Positions 33,770 through 41,926 are shown, counted from the first letter of the stretch. The stretch is 64,000 bases of DNA from DATJPD01 sp035506575 (GCA_035506575.1 DATJPD010000183.1:1-64000); one strand, 5' to 3'. Made by a program: numbers and translations. The notes: a model not told the origin generated them from the letters alone.

Positions 33770-35203
33770 ATGCGCCTGGCGATCCCCGAAACGCCTGTCT
33801 TTGCAACCGACGCCCGGCTGACGGAATTCACGTGCGCGGCGACGGACAGTCTGATGGACGTGGCCGAGAAGTGTCTCGACAACCGGCTCGGTGTTTGCTT
33901 CGTTGTCGATGCCCGGCAAAGGCTGCTCGGCGGAATCACGTTGCAGAACATCCGGAAGGCCGTCGTCGAGGGGCGTGCGTTTTCCGGTCTCGGCGCCGGG
34001 TATTTCGTGGAAGAGCCGCCGGCAGTCGGATCTCAAAAATATGGCCCGGCCATCCCGGTCGTGGCGGACGATGGGCGCCTCGTCGACGTGGTGGTCGATC
34101 GGAGCAGCCAGCCGGTCCAGATCGCCCAACCCGATCTGTCGCACCACGAATTGCGCGCGATCATCGATGCCTTTCTGTCCACCTGGATTTCGAGCAAGGG
34201 CAGCTATATCGAATCGTTCGAGCGGGAATTTGCGTCTTTCAACGGCCTCCGGCACGGCATCTCTGTATCAAACGGAACGGTGGCGCTCCACCTGGCGCTC
34301 GTAGCGCTCGGCATCGGGCCCGGCGACGAGGTGATCGTCCCCGATCTGACGTTCGCCGCAACCATCAACGCGGTCCTTTATTGCGGCGCCACTCCCGTGC
34401 TCGTCGACGTCGACGACGCCACGTGGACGATGTCGCTGGCGCAGCTTGAGCTCGCCTGCACGGCGCGCACAAAGGCGATCATTCCGGTTCACCTTTATGG
34501 CCGGCCGGCCGAGATTGGGCCGATCGCCGAGTTCGCGAAGTCCCGAGGCATCTTCGTCGTGGAGGACTGCGCGGAGGCCCATGGCGCGAGATACGACGGC
34601 CGCCTGGTCGGCCAGTTCAGCGACATCGCTTGCTTCTCGTTCTACGGAAACAAGATCGTGACGACCGGCGAAGGCGGCATGTGCCTGACCGACTCCGACC
34701 GGCTCGCGGCCACGCTCCTGGAGTTGCGGAGCCACGGAATGAAGCCGGGCGGCGGCTATTGGCACGAGGTGGTCGGCTTCAATTACCGCATGACCAATCT
34801 CCAGGCTGCGCTGGGCGTCATGCAGCTGCGCAAGATCGGCCAGACCTTGCGGCGCAATCTGGACCTGCAGCGGCTCTACTGCGACCACCTCCGCGACATA
34901 CCCGGGGTGACGTTCGCACCCGGCCTATCCGCCACCTATGAGCCGGTGGTTTGGCTCTGTTGCGCGCTGGTGCCGGACAACAGGCGCGGCCATCTGATCG
35001 AGACGGCCAGGCGCGCGGACATCGAGCTGCGGCCGTTTTTCCACTGCCTGTCGGAGATGCCGCCGTATCGCCGCTATGCGCGGCCATGTCCCGCGGCGCA
35101 GCGCCTCGCGCGGACCGGGGTCAATCTGCCGACATCGAGCGCTGTCGATTCCTCGGTCTTGTCGAAGGTGGACGCCGTCTTCAGGCAAGCGCTCGCAGGT
35201 TGA
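33770..35203 (+). CDS. CBS-domain / DegT-DnrJ-EryC1 aminotransferase fusion (perosamine-synthase-like)
   Basis: 477 residues. About 1-115 is a CBS-pair-like region (LGVCFVVDARQRLLGGIT, then AIPVVADDGRLVDVVVD). About 125-477 is a PLP-dependent sugar aminotransferase: SNGTVALHLAL, DVDDATW, HLYGRPAE, EDCAEAHGA and SFYGNKIVTTGEGG with PLP lysine K295. This last region is close to GDP-perosamine synthase (Per/RfbE), which aminates GDP-4-keto-6-deoxymannose, the product of the Gmd encoded here. The CBS pair may sense a nucleotide and gate activity. ATG 33770 is used although its ribosome binding site is weak; TTG 33758 is in frame. No N-acyltransferase is seen next to it. Confidence 0.83.
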   Translation: MRLAIPETPVFATDARLTEFTCAATDSLMDVAEKCLDNRLGVCFVVDARQRLLGGITLQNIRKAVVEGRAFSGLGAGYFVEEPPAVGSQKYGPAIPVVADDGRLVDVVVDRSSQPVQIAQPDLSHHELRAIIDAFLSTWISSKGSYIESFEREFASFNGLRHGISVSNGTVALHLALVALGIGPGDEVIVPDLTFAATINAVLYCGATPVLVDVDDATWTMSLAQLELACTARTKAIIPVHLYGRPAEIGPIAEFAKSRGIFVVEDCAEAHGARYDGRLVGQFSDIACFSFYGNKIVTTGEGGMCLTDSDRLAATLLELRSHGMKPGGGYWHEVVGFNYRMTNLQAALGVMQLRKIGQTLRRNLDLQRLYCDHLRDIPGVTFAPGLSATYEPVVWLCCALVPDNRRGHLIETARRADIELRPFFHCLSEMPPYRRYARPCPAAQRLARTGVNLPTSSAVDSSVLSKVDAVFRQALAG

Positions 35204-35518
35204 TCGAGGGCAAAAATATGAGAGGGGGGACCACGGACTGTCACAGAGCTCGATCGCGGCCGGGCCACAGATTGGTCACTTCCGAAGGCTCGCCAAGTCC
35301 AGTCTACTTCGGCGCTTTTCCTTCGGCGAGGCGAACCCTAAGGGGGCTCTCCTCGTTATGAGACTAATGAACGACTACGACCGGGTACCGCGCCGGACAT
35401 GCGCGGATGGAATAGCCCGCCACGGCGGGCGCTCCTGTCTCCTGAAAACTGATGCCGCCAAACTTGGCGCGGGTGCGTCCACCAAGGACTGCAGCCGTTA
35501 CGCTGGACGGAGTTTAGT
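35204..35518. other. 315-base gap upstream of the flavoprotein gene
   Basis: No gene supported. It contains CTGTCACAGAG (35238-35248), another GTCACA word of the type seen in other gaps of the locus. No terminator hairpin with a T-run and no clear promoter were found. Confidence 0.35.
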
Positions 35519-36961
35519 ATGCGCGGAACGCTGATCGTCGGAGCCGGGCCCGGGGGTACGGGGCCACTTATCTGGGCGGCCCAGAGCGGTGCGCTCGGCG
35601 CGTGGCTCAAATCCGGCGTGACGGTGATCGACCGCAGCAGCGCCATGGGCGGCACGATCGGGCGCTACGTCATCAATTCCGATTCCCTGGGCACCGCCTA
35701 TCTCGAATGTCTCGACGCGCCGCCGGCGCGTGAGCTGTTCGCGCCCCTCAAGGAAGACCCGGTAACGCGCGAACTCGAGACGATGCGGTATGGATATCCG
35801 CCGCTGCACCTGGTCGGTGCCTACCTCAGACGGCTCGGCAATATTCTGGAGCAAGCGATCGCAGAGGCGCCCGAGAGCGAATTCGTCACGCGGGCGGACG
35901 TTCGGGCGCTGCATTTGCGCGAGGGCGGGACCGTAGCAGCCGAGGTTGTCACGTCCGAAGGGGACGTCCTGTTCACCGAATCGCAATGCGCCGTCATGGC
36001 GCTTGGCGGACGTCAGAACCTGAACGCGTATCTGCGCACGCCGGTGTTGCGGGACGTGCGGCTGGCGGACGCGGATCTCGGGAAGATCATCGCCAGCGAC
36101 GCTCTGTTGACGAGCGGCGGTCTGAAGCGGGCGGCCGGATTGCTGTCGAAGGCGCGTTCACCCCGCGTCGTGGTCCTGGGTGGCGCGCATAGCGCGTTCT
36201 CGGTCCTGTGGGTGCTCACCCAACTCATGCCCGAAGTCCCGTTCGGGCCCGGAGACATTACCCTTCTCTATCGCCGCCCGGCGCGCATCCTGTACTGGAC
36301 GCGCGACGATGCGCGGGCCGACGGCTATTCGTTCACGGAGCGCGATGTCTGTCCGAGGACACAACGGGTCAACAGGCTTGGCGGCCTGCGCGGGGACGGG
36401 CGCGAAACCTGGCGGCGCCTGACCGGCCGTCCGGGGACCGACCCCGAACGCCGGGTCACCATGGTTCCGCTCACGGACGCGCAGATGTCATCAGCCCAGC
36501 TGCGGCGGCTCCTGGACGACGCGGCCCTGATCGTACCGGCGTTTGGCTACCAGGCTTCGACCATCCCGGTGTTCGATGCAGACGGCCGCCAGTTGCGCCT
36601 GAAGGCCGATCATGGCGGCCCGGCGGTCGGGCGCGATGCCCGGCTTCTGTTGGCGGACGGCGGTCAGATCCCGAACATCTTCGGCATCGGCCTGGGAGCC
36701 GACTACCGGCCGTGGGGCCATATGGGCGGCGAGCCGAGCTTCGAAGGGCAGACCAACGGGCTGTGGCTGTATCAGAACGACATCGGGGCGGTCGTTCACC
36801 GGGGAGTCCGCGGGTGTTTGGAGGAGGGCGAGCGGGTCCGCGTCTCCCCGCAACCCGGGCCGGTCGTTGAGCCGCTGGCCGCCCCGAGGCTCAGTACGGT
36901 GCTCGAGGATGCCCTGATGCTGCGGGGTGCCACGGTAGAGGCTCCGGCCGGCGGCGCCTGA
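35519..36961 (+). CDS. FAD/NAD(P)-binding flavoprotein (possible N- or flavin monooxygenase)
   Basis: 480 residues with two dinucleotide-binding folds: GTLIVGAGPGGTGPL at the N-terminus (FAD) and PRVVVLGGAHSAFSVLW at about residues 216-232 (NAD(P)H). The second motif resembles the GxGxSA signature of class B flavin and N-hydroxylating monooxygenases. RSSAMGGTIGRY and FGIGLGADYRPWGH are further conserved-looking blocks. It follows the perosamine-synthase-like gene and precedes a Nudix gene, so oxidation of an amino sugar is an attractive but unproven idea. It could equally be an unrelated pyridine-nucleotide oxidoreductase. I do not recognise a precise subfamily. Confidence 0.65.
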   Translation: MRGTLIVGAGPGGTGPLIWAAQSGALGAWLKSGVTVIDRSSAMGGTIGRYVINSDSLGTAYLECLDAPPARELFAPLKEDPVTRELETMRYGYPPLHLVGAYLRRLGNILEQAIAEAPESEFVTRADVRALHLREGGTVAAEVVTSEGDVLFTESQCAVMALGGRQNLNAYLRTPVLRDVRLADADLGKIIASDALLTSGGLKRAAGLLSKARSPRVVVLGGAHSAFSVLWVLTQLMPEVPFGPGDITLLYRRPARILYWTRDDARADGYSFTERDVCPRTQRVNRLGGLRGDGRETWRRLTGRPGTDPERRVTMVPLTDAQMSSAQLRRLLDDAALIVPAFGYQASTIPVFDADGRQLRLKADHGGPAVGRDARLLLADGGQIPNIFGIGLGADYRPWGHMGGEPSFEGQTNGLWLYQNDIGAVVHRGVRGCLEEGERVRVSPQPGPVVEPLAAPRLSTVLEDALMLRGATVEAPAGGA

Positions 36962-36989
36962 CGGTGGCGCGCCGGCGACAAGCGGGCGC

Positions 36990-37556
36990 ATGAGCCGTAT
37001 GCCCGAGCTTCGTCCATGGACGGTCCGAGAGGAGCGGACGCTGCTGTCGCGTCCGCCCTTCATCGAAATCAGCAGTCAGTCGGTAGAGTTGCCGGACGGC
37101 CGGCGGATCGACGATTTCTATCAGATCGCGATGCCGGACTACGTCAGCGTCTTTGCCGAAGCGGCGGACGGCCGCCTGGTGTTGCTGCGGCAGTATCGGC
37201 ATGGCGTGCGGCGGGTCTGTCTGAATTTTCCGGGCGGCCGGGTCGATCCTGGGGAGACGCCGCTGGCGGCCGCGCAGCGCGAATTGCTGGAGGAGACGGG
37301 CTACGCGGGAGCGGTGTGGACCGCACTTGGAAGTTTCGTCACGCAGGCCAATCAGCGATGCCAGACCGCTCATTTTTTCCGGGCTTCCGGATGCTACGCG
37401 CAGCAGAGGCCCGAGTCCGGCGATCTCGAAGAGCAGGAAATCGTGCTGACGGAGCCAGATGACGCGATGCAGGCGGCACGCGACGGCCAATTTCCCGTCA
37501 TGGAGCACATGATGCTGCTGGCTCTCGCCACGCATCCGGTTCTGGGCACGAAGTAG
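36990..37556 (+). CDS. Nudix hydrolase
   Basis: 188 residues with a perfect Nudix box, G-x5-E-x7-REUxEExGU, seen as GRVDPGETPLAAAQRELLEE followed by TGY (about residues 77-99). The preceding VLLRQYRHGVRR is typical of ADP-ribose/GDP-mannose pyrophosphatases (NudF/NudK type). It starts 28 bases after the flavoprotein gene and is probably co-transcribed. A role in hydrolysing a nucleotide sugar such as GDP-mannose fits the locus, but ADP-ribose is equally possible. A GC hairpin follows the stop. Confidence 0.9.
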   Translation: MSRMPELRPWTVREERTLLSRPPFIEISSQSVELPDGRRIDDFYQIAMPDYVSVFAEAADGRLVLLRQYRHGVRRVCLNFPGGRVDPGETPLAAAQRELLEETGYAGAVWTALGSFVTQANQRCQTAHFFRASGCYAQQRPESGDLEEQEIVLTEPDDAMQAARDGQFPVMEHMMLLALATHPVLGTK

Positions 37557-37582
37557 GCGGCGGCGTGCCCGGCGCCGCCGCC
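37556..37582. terminator. GC hairpin between convergent genes
   Basis: GGCGGCGGCG (37556-37565) pairs perfectly with CGCCGCCGCC (37573-37582) around a 7-base loop, between the Nudix stop and the convergent FAH stop at 37592. There is no U-run, so it may be a bidirectional Rho-assisted or processing barrier, not a classic terminator. Confidence 0.55.
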
Positions 37583-37591
37583 TGCGGCGGA

Positions 37592-38443
37592 TCAGGAGAC
37601 CCGGACGTCCATCGAGCCAATCTTCTCGATTTCGCAGTGCATGACGTCGCCCGGCCGGACCTGGCTCACACCGGCGCAAGTCCCGGTCATGATGATGTCG
37701 CCCGGCCAGAGCGTATAGAACGACGACGCCCAGGCGATCTGGCGGCGGATGCTCATGACCATGTCGCGCGTGTTCGACTTCTGCTTCACGGCGCCATTCA
37801 CCGCCAGGGAAAAGTCGAGTTGCGTCGGGTCGGGAATCTCGTCCGCCGTGACGAGCCACGGCCCCAACACGGCGTAGGTATCGATCGACTTCCGGAAGCT
37901 GCGGTCCTCGCTGCCGCGGACGACCATGTCGAGGGCGATCGCATAGCCCGCCACGTAGTCGAGAGCGTCGGCATCGGCGATGTTGGCGGCCTTGCGGCCG
38001 ATGACGATCCCGAGCTCCATCTCATGATCGGTCCGCCGTTCCGGGAAACGGACCGTCACGCCTTCGCTCGGGCCGACCAAGGCGCTCGTGGCCTTGAGAA
38101 ACAGTCCCTGTTCCTCGATCGAGCCCTGATGACGGCCGGTGAACACCGCGCGCTGGGCCTGGGCCTCGGCCACATGGTCCTTGTAGTTGACCGGCGTGCC
38201 GATGATTTTCGTCGGGTTGGCGACCGGGCTGAGGAACCTGACCTCGGAGGCGGGGCGGCTCTTGGCACCCTCGGCGGCGGCGGCGATATCGCGGCGCATC
38301 GTTTCCAGATTGGCAACCAGAAGATCGCCCTTCGGGTAGGGGTAGCTCGGCCGCGGCAGCTTGGCCAACGCGGCGCTTACGTCATAGACGCGCCCGTCCT
38401 TCACGAGCCCCAGGCGATTGTCGTCGAACCAGCAAATCCGCAT
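37592..38443 (-). CDS. Fumarylacetoacetate hydrolase (FAH) family protein, second copy
   Basis: 283 residues with the superfamily's metal-binding segment (DHEMELGIVIGRKAANI), a central NYKDHVAEA, VVRGSEDRSF and the closing TGTCAGVSQVRPGDVMHCEI. It is shorter than and clearly diverged from the FAH protein at 22979; its N-terminus is a separate domain (WFDDNRLGLVKDGRVYDV). Related enzymes hydrate or hydrolyse 2-keto acids after aromatic ring cleavage. It is divergent from the Tat-exported amidohydrolase across a 241-base gap. Substrate unknown. Confidence 0.88.
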   Translation of the reverse strand: MRICWFDDNRLGLVKDGRVYDVSAALAKLPRPSYPYPKGDLLVANLETMRRDIAAAAEGAKSRPASEVRFLSPVANPTKIIGTPVNYKDHVAEAQAQRAVFTGRHQGSIEEQGLFLKATSALVGPSEGVTVRFPERRTDHEMELGIVIGRKAANIADADALDYVAGYAIALDMVVRGSEDRSFRKSIDTYAVLGPWLVTADEIPDPTQLDFSLAVNGAVKQKSNTRDMVMSIRRQIAWASSFYTLWPGDIIMTGTCAGVSQVRPGDVMHCEIEKIGSMDVRVS

Positions 38444-38609
38444 TTACGTCTCCGCTTTCAATGGTGTGGCGCCAGACCGGCCTTGCGGCGGCGCCTTGCT
38501 TCTCTCGTTCGTATCCTTGCCGCACGCGGGCGGTCCGATCCGCCCATGATTGATACGCTACAGCGGGACGCTTTGACAATGCGCGGCGATCCGTGGGCCG
38601 CGCGACATT

Positions 38610-38637
38610 TTGACACCTGGGCAGGTTTCGCTATCCT
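38610..38637 (+). promoter_or_regulatory. Sigma-70-like promoter for the exported amidohydrolase
   Basis: TTGACA (38610-38615) and TATCCT (38632-38637), separated by 16 bases, lie about 48 bases before ATG 38685, which has GGGAGGGAC as its ribosome binding site. The pair matches the consensus well for such a GC-rich region. Confidence 0.55.
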
Positions 38638-38684
38638 GCCCCTGGCGTCGAGACGAAATCAAAAAAGATGCGGGAGGGACGATT

Positions 38685-39749
38685 ATGACGGCGAACGATA
38701 TGGCTGGCGCGACGCGCCGAGATTTTCTGGCCTCGCTCGGTGCTGCGGGTGCCGTGGCCATGCTGCCCCCGGGGGCGGCGCTGGCACAGCCGGCCGCGAA
38801 GCCCTCCATCATCGACACGCATCATCATTTCTTTGCGCCCGAGTACCAGAAGGCGTGGCTCGACTGGGAAGACAAGCGCAAGCTTCCGCACTTTCCGACG
38901 CAGGTGAGCTGGTCGACAGCCAAATCGCTCGAGGAGATGGACAAGAACGGCGTGCGGACGTCCGTCCTTTCGGTCCCCTCCACGCCCGGCGTGTGGTTCG
39001 ACCAGGGGGCGGAGGCGGCCACGAAGATGGCTCGCATCTGCAACGAATACGGCGCCGGCATGGTGCGCGATCACAAGGGCCGCTTCGGCCTGTTCGCCAC
39101 GTTGCCCATGCTCGATATCGACGCAAGCCTGAAGGAGATCGAATACGCGCTCGACGTCCTCAAGGCGGACGGGATCGGCCTGCAGACGAACTACGGCGAC
39201 AAGTGGCCGGGCGACCCCGCCTACAAGCCGGTATTCGAGGAGCTGAACCGGCGTAAGGCGGTCGTGTACTTCCATCCGCTGGTCGCGAGCTGCTGCGGCA
39301 ATCTGAGCGTCGGCACGTTTCCCGCCGTGCTGGAGGTGCCCCACGACACCACGCGCGCGGTCGCGAGCCTGCTTCTGAGCGGCTCCTTCGCCCGTTATCG
39401 CGAAATCAAATGGCTGTTCTCGCACGCGGGCGGCACCGTGCCGATGCTGGCCGGTCGCATGGAGTATTTCTTCGGGTTCCGCCCGGACAAGGACAAGTTC
39501 GCGCCGAACGGCATCGAAGCGGAGTTCCGGCGGCTCTATTATGATACCGCCAATGCCACGGCTCCGGCGTCCATGGCGGCCCTGCTGGCGCTGGTCCCCA
39601 TCTCGCAGGTCGTCTTTGGCACCGATTATCCCTACGTTCCGACCAAGCCGCAGGAAACCGGGCTCGAAAAGATCCGGCTCAAGGGACCCAACCTTCAGGC
39701 AATTGAGAGCGGCAATGCCGTGCGTCTCCTGCCGCGTCTGAAGGCCTAG
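38685..39749 (+). CDS. Amidohydrolase (Amidohydro_2), Tat-exported
   Basis: 354 residues. GATRRDFLASLGAAGAVAML is a twin-arginine signal ending near ALAQ, so the folded, metal-loaded enzyme is probably periplasmic. The metal ligands are complete: DTHHHFF near the N-terminus, VVYFHPL, WLFSHAGG and FGTDYPY. The sequence is near that of the cytoplasmic paralogue at 39746 (for example DHKGRFG and the SLKEIEYALD block). Relatives include 6-methylsalicylate-type and ACMSD-like decarboxylases, so removal of CO2 from an aromatic acid is a reasonable guess. Its stop overlaps the convergent gene's stop in CTAG. Confidence 0.87.
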   Translation: MTANDMAGATRRDFLASLGAAGAVAMLPPGAALAQPAAKPSIIDTHHHFFAPEYQKAWLDWEDKRKLPHFPTQVSWSTAKSLEEMDKNGVRTSVLSVPSTPGVWFDQGAEAATKMARICNEYGAGMVRDHKGRFGLFATLPMLDIDASLKEIEYALDVLKADGIGLQTNYGDKWPGDPAYKPVFEELNRRKAVVYFHPLVASCCGNLSVGTFPAVLEVPHDTTRAVASLLLSGSFARYREIKWLFSHAGGTVPMLAGRMEYFFGFRPDKDKFAPNGIEAEFRRLYYDTANATAPASMAALLALVPISQVVFGTDYPYVPTKPQETGLEKIRLKGPNLQAIESGNAVRLLPRLKA

Positions 39750-40699
39750 CGGCCGAGACGCGGCATCAGCCGGAGCGCGTTGTCACGTTCGATCGCGCGC
39801 ATATCGGCCGGGTCGAGCCCGAGATCGGTGGTCACGCTCTTGACCGTCACCTCTGCGGCCCAATAGGGGAAATCGGTGCCGAACAGGAGCTGCGCGATCC
39901 CGGCCATGTGCTTGACCGCGGCGAACGAGCCGGCATTGGCGACACCGACCACGTCGTAGTGGAGCTTGCGCAGCTCGGCGGCGACGCCGTTCGGCATGCG
40001 CTCGGCGAGGTCCTTGCGGACGCGCAACAGGCCCTGAAGGCGGTGCGCAAGCATCGGCAAGGTGCCGCCGCCATGCGAGAAGATCCACTTGATGTCGGGG
40101 CAGCGCAGGAACGTGCCGCTGTAGAGAAGCGACGTGATCGCCCGCGTCGTGTCATGCGGGAACTCGATCGTGGGCGGCGGCACGCCGGGCAGGAGATTGA
40201 GGCAGGCCCCGCACACGGTCGGATGGAAGTAGACGACCGCCTTGCGGCGGTTCAGCTCGTCGAACACGGGGGCAAAGGCGGCCTCGCCCGGGTACTTGTC
40301 GTTGTAATTGGTCATCAGGCCGATCCCATCGGCCTTGAGAGTGTCGAGCGCGTATTCGATTTCCTTCAGGGACCCCTCGACGTCGGGCAGCGGCAGGGCG
40401 GCGAACACCCCGAAGCGGCCTTTATGGTCGCGCCCCATCTGCGTGGCGTATTCGTTGCACTCGCGCGCGATCTCGCGCGACTTCTTCACCTCGTCGAACC
40501 ACACCCCGGGGGCGGAGATCGAGGTCACCGCCGTCGCGATCCCGTTGCGGTCCATTTCCTCGACGGCGACCGCCGGGGTCCAGCGCAGGAGCTGCTCCCT
40601 CAAGTTATGCGCCGGAGCCAGGACCCGGTCGCGCTCCTTGGCCAGGTAGCTCGGCGGGATGATGTGGTGGTGCGTGTCGATCCGGTGTGGGGCGGCCAT
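39746..40699 (-). CDS. Amidohydrolase (Amidohydro_2), cytoplasmic paralogue
   Basis: 317 residues without a signal peptide, starting RIDTHHHIIPPS. All metal ligands are present: His-x-His at the N-terminus, VVYFHPT, WIFSHGGG and FGTDFPY. It resembles the exported protein at 38685 over its whole length, with shared DHKGRFGVF and GSLKEIEYALDTLKADGIGL blocks. It starts 18 bases after the creatinase-fold gene in the same minus-strand operon. Two nearly equivalent enzymes, one exported and one not, suggest that the substrate is met on both sides of the inner membrane. Reaction unknown. Confidence 0.87.
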   Translation of the reverse strand: MAAPHRIDTHHHIIPPSYLAKERDRVLAPAHNLREQLLRWTPAVAVEEMDRNGIATAVTSISAPGVWFDEVKKSREIARECNEYATQMGRDHKGRFGVFAALPLPDVEGSLKEIEYALDTLKADGIGLMTNYNDKYPGEAAFAPVFDELNRRKAVVYFHPTVCGACLNLLPGVPPPTIEFPHDTTRAITSLLYSGTFLRCPDIKWIFSHGGGTLPMLAHRLQGLLRVRKDLAERMPNGVAAELRKLHYDVVGVANAGSFAAVKHMAGIAQLLFGTDFPYWAAEVTVKSVTTDLGLDPADMRAIERDNALRLMPRLGR

Positions 40700-40717
40700 T
40701 GCTCTCCTCCGATGAAT

Positions 40718-41926
40718 TCAAAGCTCGACGATCTCCGGCGGCGTCTTGTGCAGGCGCTCGACGGAGCCGTCCGGATGCGTGAGAAAATTGTCGCAGATCG
40801 TGGCAAACACCCGCGCGGTTCCGATGCTCGGATGGATGCCGATATTCATGTTCGGGCCGATCGTCATCGTCTCGTCATGACGGATCAACGGCCGCTCGAC
40901 CGCGTCGTAGCCCTGGCTGTGGCAATGCAGCCGCGTCTCGGGCGGGAACCCGCGGCCGCGCATGTAGCCGTTGTAATCCTCGAACAGGGCTTGGCACGAC
41001 ACGCCGGGCTTGAGGCGCTCGACCGTGAAGGCCTGGGCGTCGCGTACGGCGGCAAAGGCGTCCGTGAGCTCCTGCGGAGCGCGGCCGAGCACGAAGAAGC
41101 GTGCGAGATGCACGAAATAGCCGCCCGGCCCGGTGTTCTCGGCCTGCCAGAACAGCACGTCGCCCTTCTTGATCTCGCGGCCCTGCTGCGGCCGCAGCCG
41201 CACCCCGGCCGGCTGGCCGGCGGGCGCCGACGACCCGATGAAATAGCCCGTCTCGCTGCCGAGCGTCTGGCCGACGTACTGCGCGTAGGCCATCACCTCG
41301 AAATCCTTGAGGCCCGGCCGGATGTGGTCGCGCACTTTCCGGAAAATCTCGTCCTGCATCTCGGCCGCCCGGCGGATCAGCTCGATCTCCTCGGGACTCT
41401 TCACGGCGCGGATCGGGTCGATGAGATCGGTGGAATCGACGAGCCGGATGCCCGCGAGGCCATCCTTCAGCCGCTGGGCAAAGCCGTGATAGGCGCTGGT
41501 CGAGCCGACCAGGCCCACCGCGCGATACCCCGCCTTCTTGATCTCCTGGACCGCGATGTCCGGCTCGTAGGCCGCCGTGTAGCCGACGGCCGGGAACGCC
41601 GAGGTGGACAGCCGCCGCCCGATGCCGGGCAGGGCGGGGTCGGTGCCATCATGCGTGCTCTCGCCCGAAAACGGGCCGTGGGCAACCAAGGTTGAGAGAC
41701 CCTCGCGCGGGAAGATCAGCGTCTGCGAATACGAGCTTGGCGCGGAGATGCCGGTGAACCAGCGGAAATAGCCGCCCGTGCCGGACATGTTGTTCGCACC
41801 CTGGACGACCAGCGCATCGAGCCCGGCCGCCCCCATTGCAGAGCGTACCGCCATCCAGCGGCGTTCCAGCTCCGCGATCGGCAGGGGGTTGCAAAGACGT
41901 TCGTCGACGATAGCCATGCGCGACAT
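40718..41926 (-). CDS. Creatinase / M24-fold protein, second copy, non-canonical metal ligands
   Basis: 402-residue pita-bread protein (creatinase-N domain, then M24 domain), paralogous to 24932-26131. The positions that hold metal in aminopeptidase P are altered in the same way: WQAENTGPGGYF and FVHLARFF replace the Asp-containing strands, CHSQGYDAVERP covers the His loop, and MNIGIHPS and ICDNFL lack the usual Glu. The fold is therefore likely used for metal-free hydrolysis, as in creatinase. ATG 41926 is used; 41917 is a second in-frame ATG. It is the first gene of an operon with the amidohydrolase and is divergent from the cupin. Confidence 0.82.
   Translation of the reverse strand: MSRMAIVDERLCNPLPIAELERRWMAVRSAMGAAGLDALVVQGANNMSGTGGYFRWFTGISAPSSYSQTLIFPREGLSTLVAHGPFSGESTHDGTDPALPGIGRRLSTSAFPAVGYTAAYEPDIAVQEIKKAGYRAVGLVGSTSAYHGFAQRLKDGLAGIRLVDSTDLIDPIRAVKSPEEIELIRRAAEMQDEIFRKVRDHIRPGLKDFEVMAYAQYVGQTLGSETGYFIGSSAPAGQPAGVRLRPQQGREIKKGDVLFWQAENTGPGGYFVHLARFFVLGRAPQELTDAFAAVRDAQAFTVERLKPGVSCQALFEDYNGYMRGRGFPPETRLHCHSQGYDAVERPLIRHDETMTIGPNMNIGIHPSIGTARVFATICDNFLTHPDGSVERLHKTPPEIVEL

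Noticed and set aside
37565..39256. 563-codon plus-strand frame across the FAH gene and into the exported amidohydrolase
   Set aside because: It is antisense to one gene and out of frame with the other, and it lacks recognisable features.
39908..41695. 595-codon frame antisense to the amidohydrolase and creatinase-fold genes
   Set aside because: Both minus-strand genes have intact motifs and operon spacing; the antisense product looks like a codon shadow.
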